Shown here one piece after another: positions 7,501 to 12,071 of a DNA stretch of 12,071 nucleotides. Source of the stretch: Bacteroidota bacterium (lineage in GTDB: Bacteria > Bacteroidota > Bacteroidia > Chitinophagales > Chitinophagaceae). The DNA lies in contig JAFAAT010000021.1 of NCBI GenBank assembly GCA_023426425.1, positions 1-12,071 on the forward strand. The letters are read 5' to 3'. The number at the start of each line of letters is the position of its first letter. Within the stretch, counting starts at the first letter, position 1. Both the position numbers and the translations under genes were made by a program. The notes below the pieces were generated by a model, which saw only the letters and a program-made list of their open reading frames with translations, did no database searches and had not been told where the DNA came from.

Positions 7501-9345
7501 GCTGGTGCAATAAGCAACATTCTGATTGCAACTAACCAAACCACTGCCACTGAATACCGTGCTATCCTGACTTGCGGTGGAAACAGTGATACCTCAGCAA
7601 GTGTAGTGGTAAACCAGAACATTTTTTCGGATTGCTACTGTGGACCTTCTGTAGGAATGCAATTGATTACAACTCCGGAAAATCTAATATCCGGAGTCAC
7701 TATTCCTGGTACAAGTTTGAATGTATCGAGCACTTTGACATCCGGACATTCAGTAATCCCACCTACGCCTGCAAGCAACACTGCAGACCTGATTACCGGA
7801 ATGATGTATAATCTGGAAATTGCCAAAAATGGCTTTCCCAATGAAATCAGCGTCTGGATAGACTTTGATCAAAGCGGAACCTTTGATCAGTGGGAGAGAA
7901 CTGACGCTGTGGTTTCAACCTCTACTACAGCTATTGCCAACATTGCCATTCCTGCAAACGCTATCACAGGTCAGACAGGTATGAGAATCATTGCAAAAAG
8001 CCAGGGACCACTCTACGGACCCTGTTTTACCATAGTTGGTGAAATTGAAGACTACCTGATAAACATCATGTCTTTGCCCCCCTGCACAGGCACGCCCATA
8101 GCAGGCAATGCAATTTCAAACAAGACCAGTGTTTGTACTGGTACTCAGTTCCAGCTTTCACTTTCCAATTCCACACTCGCTTCGGGACTGAGCTATCAGT
8201 GGCAGCAGAGAGTTTCGGGCTCGTCTACCTGGAGCGACATCGTTGGTGCGACTACATTGCAGTATAGTATCAATACACAGCAGCAGACAACTGACTATCG
8301 CGCCTATGTTAGTTGTTCAGGGCTTGCAGATACTTCAAATACCATTACTATTTTACAGAAACCGTTCAATGAATGTTACTGTTCTCCGGAAACTGGTGTA
8401 CAGTTAGTCCTTTCGCCGGCGAACAACATCACCAATGTCTCTATTCAAGGCACGACCTTGAACTCCGCCACCACAACGGTGCCTTCAAATGGCTACAGCC
8501 TGATCTACCCTACTCAGGTCTCCAACACAGCAATGCTAAACGCCAACCAGAATTATACTCTAACTGTAGCTGGTCCGGGTCAACTCGAAGTGGCATTTTG
8601 GATAGACTACAACCAGGACGGGATATTCGCCCTTATAGAGAAGACCCAACTCACTCCCTCCGGAGGAGAATACATAGGCAACTTCACGGTTCCTCACAAT
8701 GCAGCAGGCGGTGTTACGGGGATGCGTATCGCTGCTGCAGCAACTTTAGATGATCCATGCGATGTTCTACTTTCCGGAGAAGTCGAGGATTATCTCGTCG
8801 CCATTCTGCCAGGATGTGCTGCGCCGGTGATTCAAACAGCAGCTATCGGCCCTGGCACGATCACGTTTCATTGGACTGCCGTCAACGGAGTATCGGTGTA
8901 TGAATTTGCATTGACCCAAAATCCGGCACCTCCGCCAGGTACACCCAACAATACCACTGCGCTTTCACAAACAGAGGTAAACCTGAATGGAGGCACAGAT
9001 TACTATTTTCACCTGCGAAGCGACTGCGGCAATGGAAGTCGCTCTCCATGGACAATGCAGCAGGTGAGCACCTGGCCCACGAAAGTTGCTGAAAGTCGTC
9101 CTGGAGGCAGCAGTTTATCTATTTACCCTAACCCGACTAAGAGCAAAATTTCAGTTAGTATTGAGGGAAATCAAGCACATGGTGCAGCTATTATACTAAT
9201 GGACTTACATGGGCGGGTATTGAAACGGACAGACGTGAAAGAGCGTCTAACTGAAATTGGATTGAGTGAGTTCGCAGATGGATTTTACCTGTTGCAGGTT
9301 CGCTCTGACGAACTAAACGAAGTTTTACGCATCGAGAAGCGTTAA
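4597..9345 (+). CDS. Giant secreted GEVED/Ig-like repeat protein with T9SS sorting domain
   Basis: 1582 residues from ATG 4597; a TTG at 4564 stays in frame but would spoil the signal peptide MKNKLITILALFVYSSAFSQ (1-20). Six GEVED modules follow, each with an acidic loop of the type W-I-D-Y/F-N/D-Q-x-G-x-F (Trp at 95, 347, 595, 843, 1087 and 1335), an ATPG..GMR turn, and the signature GE(V/I/A)EDY/F at 158, 408 (as GEVLDF), 655, 901, 1148 and 1394. Between them lie five Ig-like modules marked by WQS/WQQ, W.DI.GAT and Y.A.V.CG..SDTS, each leading to a CYC motif (270, 519, 767, 1013, 1260). An FN3-like module (about 1407-1490) precedes a C-terminal T9SS type A sorting domain (about 1507-1582; LSIYPNP, then DGFYLLQV). 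The protein should cross the outer membrane by T9SS and be surface-attached or released. The acidic loops resemble calcium sites. No catalytic domain is visible, so a structural or adhesive role is the likely guess. Confidence 0.93.
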   Translation: MKNKLITILALFVYSSAFSQYCTSNLYSSGCWNLYIESFSTSGGVSNIDNQHTGCGYATGYYTYYPTQTHIGSQGSTVDFKLVKPPFGQMYYSIWVDWNEDFDFSDSGEEVHVGFITLTDSVSASFTIPAGTTPGSKRLRVRTGMNALTGPCNSAFIGEAEDYNLIVVSAANCASSPVAGTAVSSQATACPNLSFVLSLSGLSLGVGSTLQWQSRPAGGAPWSDIPGATNGVVSIYSQTQASDYRAYVVCGNASDTSTIVSIGQGSFLSCYCSPANGTQLTNGGSNLITLLTMPASTLFYSTPTVSASGYTLVPPTTATTTATLNPGEVYTINAGVNGIGVDEMAMWIDYDMNGIFDANERTDFTVTGNNAVATFVVPASATPGITGMRITALQDDVEDPCTTSTFQGEVLDFGVTISSLAGCTGVPIAGTATGPDTICVNTAFMLGSSGTTLASGLSFQWQQKEDGANTWTDIPGGTTKYFTIASQSVTTDYRLIVHCGTSSDTSGVLTVTQRSIMQCYCTSSSNNLPLVSSPANYITNVTIQGTTLNASSSSTSSNGYTLVPATPASNTATLNPGETYIFNATLSSLAQVDLWIDFNQNAEFEIGEKIPVQAVNSTATAYINVPASATPSTTGMRVRGTPSGVSFPCNVAGSGEIEDYAINIVTLPPCSGTPSAGSATAGVNSVCVNTPFTLTLSGSSQLAGLSYQWQSKESTSATWIDISGATGKFHIVQNQSTTTEYRAIVSCGVSGDTSIPVTVTQNPVIDCYCSPNTGHTFVTTAVNLISNVDIAGTTLNVSTSAVPLNGYTQHPVSIPTNTATLAPGITYLLDLTLTSTPGGVVAWIDYNQNGEFEVSEALTPGAANTMLFTVPTSATPGLTGMRVVAGNLLNSSGPCDFITSGEVEDFGITIAPHANCNGTPVAGTAQSQVSSACPSLPFVVYLAGASSSSGISYLWQSKATTSSNWNNVAGAISNILIATNQTTATEYRAILTCGGNSDTSASVVVNQNIFSDCYCGPSVGMQLITTPENLISGVTIPGTSLNVSSTLTSGHSVIPPTPASNTADLITGMMYNLEIAKNGFPNEISVWIDFDQSGTFDQWERTDAVVSTSTTAIANIAIPANAITGQTGMRIIAKSQGPLYGPCFTIVGEIEDYLINIMSLPPCTGTPIAGNAISNKTSVCTGTQFQLSLSNSTLASGLSYQWQQRVSGSSTWSDIVGATTLQYSINTQQQTTDYRAYVSCSGLADTSNTITILQKPFNECYCSPETGVQLVLSPANNITNVSIQGTTLNSATTTVPSNGYSLIYPTQVSNTAMLNANQNYTLTVAGPGQLEVAFWIDYNQDGIFALIEKTQLTPSGGEYIGNFTVPHNAAGGVTGMRIAAAATLDDPCDVLLSGEVEDYLVAILPGCAAPVIQTAAIGPGTITFHWTAVNGVSVYEFALTQNPAPPPGTPNNTTALSQTEVNLNGGTDYYFHLRSDCGNGSRSPWTMQQVSTWPTKVAESRPGGSSLSIYPNPTKSKISVSIEGNQAHGAAIILMDLHGRVLKRTDVKERLTEIGLSEFADGFYLLQVRSDELNEVLRIEKR
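4657..8814 (+). repeat. Six GEVED units in a ~247-residue (~741-bp) tandem repeat
   Basis: The GEVED signatures lie 250, 247, 246, 247 and 246 residues apart, and the CYC motifs 249, 248, 246 and 247 apart. One unit is therefore an Ig-like plus a GEVED module of almost constant length. The first GEVED module is the most divergent and lacks a preceding Ig-like module. Individual units share short protein motifs but their DNA has diverged clearly, so the duplications are not recent. Confidence 0.85.
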
Positions 9346-9367
9346 GTCATCTAGTGATTCCGAAATA

Positions 9368-9407
9368 TCAGAAGGTGGGGATTAGGATCACCCACCCACC
9401 TTCCTGA
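9368..9407. terminator. Inverted repeat, possible bidirectional terminator
   Basis: TCAGAAGGTGGG (9368-9379) pairs with CCCACCTTCCTGA (9395-9407) with a single-base bulge, around a 15-base centre. It lies between two convergent genes, and the right arm falls inside the last codons of the AlkD-like gene. A short T run (9408-9410) follows on the plus strand; on the minus strand the run is weak. Position supports a shared terminator, but the U tracts are poor. Confidence 0.45.
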
Positions 9408-10071
9408 TTTTCCCTTCCGAACGGTACTTCTCCAACTCACGCAACGCATCAGAGGCTATCCATCTTGAAGCACTGTCACCCTTTTCATGAATGACTCTTG
9501 CAGTTGCAATAGCCTGCTCACATAGTCTGCTATTCCGCTTGCCTATCTGTCGCAACGCCCAGTTGATGGCTTTCTTAACAAAGTTTCGCTGATCGTGTGA
9601 TTCCCGCACCAGGTAAGGCAAAAATTGTTCGAACACTTCATTGGTAGCTTTCTTATCGTGTACTGCCAGTGTGGCCATCATCACAAAGCCCGCCCGTTTT
9701 TCAAACTCCGCTTGCCTCCCGGTCCATTCTATCGCTTTCTGCCAGGCTTGTGGTGTTTTATCAAACAATGTTCCACAGCAGTTATCCACTATATCCCAGG
9801 AATCAAAATCCTTCGCCCAGTCTTCCATCTGCTTTTCTGTCGTCTGCTTTGGGTCTGAAATGAATATGGCAATATGTCGCGCCTCATGCACGGCCGTCTC
9901 CCAGAGCTGCAGGCCCAGCTCATGATTCCTGCCTATTGTTTTTGCCAGCGCACGAAGCTTTGGTGCAGAAACGCCCAGCGTTTCTTTATGTATCCCAAAA
10001 TGCTGCTGTGCCTTCCTAGACTGAGCAGATGCTAGCTTCTTAAGTTCTTCGAGCACTTCCTCTGGTAACAT
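9388..10071 (-). CDS. AlkD-type DNA alkylation repair protein
   Basis: 227 residues, all helical in appearance and without signal peptide, matching the HEAT-repeat DNA alkylation repair family (PF08713). The conserved features are visible: GVSAPKLRALAK (33-44) near the N-terminus, FDSWDIVD (89-96), where W92 and D96 align with Trp109 and Asp113 of Bacillus cereus AlkD, EKRAGFVMMA, where R126 is the likely counterpart of Arg148, then RNFVKKAINWALRQIGK and SRWIASDALREL. Known for the family: glycosylases that excise positively charged alkylated bases (3-methyladenine, 7-methylguanine) without base flipping. The key residues are present, so activity is plausible. The gene stands alone, convergent with the giant GEVED gene and divergent from the antiporter. 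A -7-like TATCTTTA lies just before the start codon. Confidence 0.9.
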   Translation of the reverse strand: MLPEEVLEELKKLASAQSRKAQQHFGIHKETLGVSAPKLRALAKTIGRNHELGLQLWETAVHEARHIAIFISDPKQTTEKQMEDWAKDFDSWDIVDNCCGTLFDKTPQAWQKAIEWTGRQAEFEKRAGFVMMATLAVHDKKATNEVFEQFLPYLVRESHDQRNFVKKAINWALRQIGKRNSRLCEQAIATARVIHEKGDSASRWIASDALRELEKYRSEGKIRKVGG

Positions 10072-10176
10072 ATCGTAAAGATAGGAGACTCCTGTTCAGA
10101 TGAGCCTGTTTCAGTCTCGAGCACTTTCTACCTGGTATGATTCAACTGCGTCATTATCACAGTCGCTTCAGTTCCC

Positions 10177-10184
10177 TATATTTG
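10177..10184 (+). promoter_or_regulatory. Exact -7 consensus box (TATATTTG) upstream of the antiporter gene
   Basis: TATATTTG matches TAnnTTTG exactly and points towards the antiporter, whose ATG is 134 bases downstream. No TTG lies 17-23 bases upstream, so it is only a half-supported promoter. The rest of the 247-base divergent spacer (10072-10318) shows no gene or clear structure. Confidence 0.3.
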
Positions 10185-10318
10185 TTTTCAAGAGCGCATC
10201 ACTGCCCTGGTAGGTCTGAACCTGCGCTGAGAAATTTCTATCTTCTGATAGTTCTTGTGACAAAAAGAGGAGAGTTGGTTTAGAAAGTTTACTCCTTGTC
10301 GACCACTAAACACATCAC

Positions 10319-11320
10319 ATGGAATATATAGCCGGTTTCATACTCTGCGGAGCTGTAATTTTCTTTGCAGGAAAAAAAGTCTCCTATTATGGGGACCTCA
10401 TCGCCGAACTTACCGGTCTGGGGCGTGCATGGATCGGTCTAATCCTCATGGCGTTTGTCACCTCTTTGCCTGAACTTATGGTAGGCATTAGCTCCGTCAG
10501 GATTGTAGAAAATGCCGACCTGGCTGTAGGCGATATCATGGGTAGCTGCGCCTTCAACCTGGGTATTCTGGCCATGATGGATGCCTTTGTTCCTGAGAAA
10601 AAAAGATTATTCGGTGTGGCCTCACAGAATCATGTTGTGGCAGCGGCTATGGGCATCATCTTACTCGCAATGGCTGGGTTTGGTCTCTATCTTTCCGATG
10701 ATATTATCGTCATACCCGGGATCGGCCTCATGAGCCTCTTGTTCATAGGTATCTACTTTTTCTCCGCGTGGCTGCTCTATAGAATGGATGCCAATTCAGA
10801 AAAATCAGAAAACAACAACCCTGTAAACAACAAAGAAAATCTTTCGCTTAAGCAGGTACTCATCCGCTTCTCAGGGTTCGCCCTGCTTATCATTGGAGCG
10901 GCACTACTGCTACCCTGGCTCACAGACCACATTGCTGACAAATTCAGCCTCGACAAGTCCTTCGCAGGAACCATACTATTGGCTGGTGCAACATCTCTTC
11001 CCGAAATTGCCGTTTCACTGGCAGCTATCAGAATGGGAGCAGTGGATATGGCCGTAGGCAACCTGCTTGGCAGCAATATGTTCAACATCCTGATTCTTGC
11101 GGTGGACGATATTTTCTACGCTCCAGGTCCGCTCCTCAAGCACGCAGCCGAAGTGAACCTGATTTCCTGCCTGTCCACCATTCTAATGTCAGCCGTCGCC
11201 ATAATAGGACTTAGCTTTGGCCTCAAAGCAAAACGATTTTGGTTAGCGTGGGATTCCATAATCATTTTTGGCATATACATTGTCAACATGGTGCTGCTAT
11301 ACCAGCTTACCAGCGAGTGA
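10319..11320 (+). CDS. CaCA-family sodium/calcium-type cation antiporter
   Basis: 333 residues, close to the usual 320-350 of bacterial CaCA exchangers. Two inverted alpha repeats are clear. The first runs GLILMAFVTSLPELMVG (40-56) to GDIMGSCAFN (71-80); the second GTILLAGATSLPEIAVS to GNLLGSNMFN (247-256). Glu52 and Glu229 in the two TSLPE motifs are the expected ion ligands. A hydrophilic loop (about 157-180, rich in Asn, Ser and Lys) joins the halves, each with about five membrane helices. Family role: inner-membrane exchange of Ca2+ (or another cation) against Na+ or H+. The first repeat has GD and GSC where the second has GN and GSN, a departure that could alter ion choice. It seems to be a single-gene unit. 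Confidence 0.92.
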   Translation: MEYIAGFILCGAVIFFAGKKVSYYGDLIAELTGLGRAWIGLILMAFVTSLPELMVGISSVRIVENADLAVGDIMGSCAFNLGILAMMDAFVPEKKRLFGVASQNHVVAAAMGIILLAMAGFGLYLSDDIIVIPGIGLMSLLFIGIYFFSAWLLYRMDANSEKSENNNPVNNKENLSLKQVLIRFSGFALLIIGAALLLPWLTDHIADKFSLDKSFAGTILLAGATSLPEIAVSLAAIRMGAVDMAVGNLLGSNMFNILILAVDDIFYAPGPLLKHAAEVNLISCLSTILMSAVAIIGLSFGLKAKRFWLAWDSIIIFGIYIVNMVLLYQLTSE

Positions 11321-11623
11321 ATAAACAAATCCAATCATTTCAACAATCCATAAGGTAAGATTAAGGCGTTATGAAGGCGTTATGAAGGCGCTATGAAGGC
11401 GTGTAAACACCGAGAATGAGTTTTCTGCCAACCAGCTTTTGATCCCGTGGCTTTACTACTATGGACATTAGTTTTCACCCTTCTCAATCCCTTTTTATAC
11501 GTCAAAGTTTACCAAAACGCCCTAACATCCTTCATTTTCCACCACTACAGCCACTCCCTAACACCAAATAACACCTTCGCGTGCCTCATCAAAACCAAAA
11601 CAATAAATTCGTAATTTTCGGAC
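11321..11623. other. Gene-free spacer between the antiporter and the ThuA-like gene
   Basis: About 300 bases without a supported coding frame. It contains the 11-bp tandem repeat at 11363-11401, a short GTGT-AA-ACAC palindrome just after it (11401-11410), and otherwise AT-rich, unstructured sequence. I see no convincing terminator for the antiporter gene. Confidence 0.6.
11363..11401. repeat. 11-bp tandem repeat, 3.5 copies
   Basis: AAGGCGTTATG occurs at 11363-11373 and 11374-11384, AAGGCGCTATG at 11385-11395, and a partial AAGGCG at 11396-11401. Copies are head to tail with no spacer, near one helical turn per unit. The sequence is outside any gene, 43 bases after the antiporter stop and about 220 bases before the ThuA-like start. 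Confidence 0.9.
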
Positions 11624-12071
11624 ATGCACCTCGTCCTGCGGCTAGTCTGTATCCTCCTGCTCGCCACATCTGGTTGTGGTGAAAAAGACCAACAACCTAT
11701 TCGAACAAGATCAGCGCTCATCCTGACTACAACCCAAGGCTTCCGACACGAGTCCATCGAAGCTGGATTGGCCATGTTTCAAAAACAGGCTTCAAACTGG
11801 AGGCTGGAGCTCACCCTCAGCGAGTCTCCGGAACCGATGCTACAGCAACATTACGACCTTATAGTGCTCCTCCAGACCACCGGCGACTTTCTGGACTCTT
11901 TCGAACAGGAAACCCTAAAAGAATATGTCCATTCAGGTGGCCGGATACTTGCCATTCACGCAGCGACAGATGCCGAATATAACTGGCCCTGGTACGGTCA
12001 GCTACTCGGCGCCTGGTTCGACAGCCACCCGCCGACACAACAAGCCACCTGCACTCCCACCCAGCACCCGG
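11624..12071 (+). CDS. ThuA-like domain lipoprotein, N-terminal part
   Basis: The frame opens at ATG 11624 and runs off the window end without a stop, giving 149 residues. Residues 1-17 form a lipoprotein signal (hydrophobic LLLATSGC, with Cys17 as the acylation site). The rest matches the ThuA-like fold (PF06283), a class I glutamine amidotransferase-like domain: LILTTTQGFRHESIEAG near the start, YDLIVLLQTTGDFL, LKEYVHSGGRILAIHAATD, then WPWYGQLLGAWFDSHP, the family's G-x-x-F-x-x-H-P pattern. In Bacteroidota ThuA-like proteins are often attached to sugar-metabolism or membrane-bound dehydrogenase modules; whether other domains follow here cannot be seen. It should be anchored in a membrane, facing the periplasm or the surface. 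The reaction of the family is not well defined. Confidence 0.9.
   Translation, partial: MHLVLRLVCILLLATSGCGEKDQQPIRTRSALILTTTQGFRHESIEAGLAMFQKQASNWRLELTLSESPEPMLQQHYDLIVLLQTTGDFLDSFEQETLKEYVHSGGRILAIHAATDAEYNWPWYGQLLGAWFDSHPPTQQATCTPTQHP

Noticed and set aside
11363..11401. CRISPR array
   Set aside because: Units are 11 bp, head to tail, without spacers, and no cas gene is near.
11545..11775. Minus-strand open frame overlapping the ThuA-like gene start
   Set aside because: It is antisense to the lipoprotein signal and the first conserved ThuA strand, and its product has no features.

Overview
The window reads as chromosomal DNA of a Bacteroidota bacterium, most like the Chitinophagaceae or a related Sphingobacteriia-type lineage. 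Three things support this. A large secreted protein carries GEVED modules and a type IX secretion (T9SS) C-terminal sorting domain. There is a tandem pair of OmpH/Skp-family chaperone genes. Putative promoters use the Bacteroidota -7 type (TAnnTTTG, here often ending TTTGCA) and Shine-Dalgarno sequences are largely absent. The lineage is inferred from gene content only.

Layout, left to right. At 1-840 are the end of one OmpH-like gene and a complete second one, closed by a strong hairpin terminator. At 941-3064 on the minus strand, three genes run in one direction with gaps of 4 and 29 bases: a nucleotidyltransferase-fold protein, a calcineurin-type metallophosphoesterase, and a secreted DUF1684 protein. 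About 450 bases (3065-3513) follow with no convincing gene. At 3514-4485 is a drug/metabolite-type (EamA) transporter preceded by a likely promoter. At 4597-9345 is a 1582-residue secreted protein made of six GEVED modules alternating with five Ig-like modules, then an FN3-like module and a T9SS sorting domain. At 9388-10071 (minus) is an AlkD-type DNA alkylation repair protein, convergent with the giant gene and sharing an inverted repeat with it. At 10319-11320 is a CaCA-family cation antiporter. A gene-free stretch (11321-11623) holds an 11-bp tandem repeat. From 11624 the window runs off inside a ThuA-like lipoprotein gene.

Most of this is ordinary housekeeping and envelope biology. The OmpH-like chaperones belong with outer-membrane protein assembly. 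The giant protein is probably exported by T9SS and exposed on the surface or released. The two transporters and the repair protein look like single-gene units. I see no mobile element, phage, CRISPR array, tRNA or rRNA. The points most worth a second look are the near-regular ~247-residue repeat of the giant protein, the tight nucleotidyltransferase/phosphoesterase pair, the 11-bp tandem repeat, and -7-like boxes that end exactly 4 bases before three different start codons.
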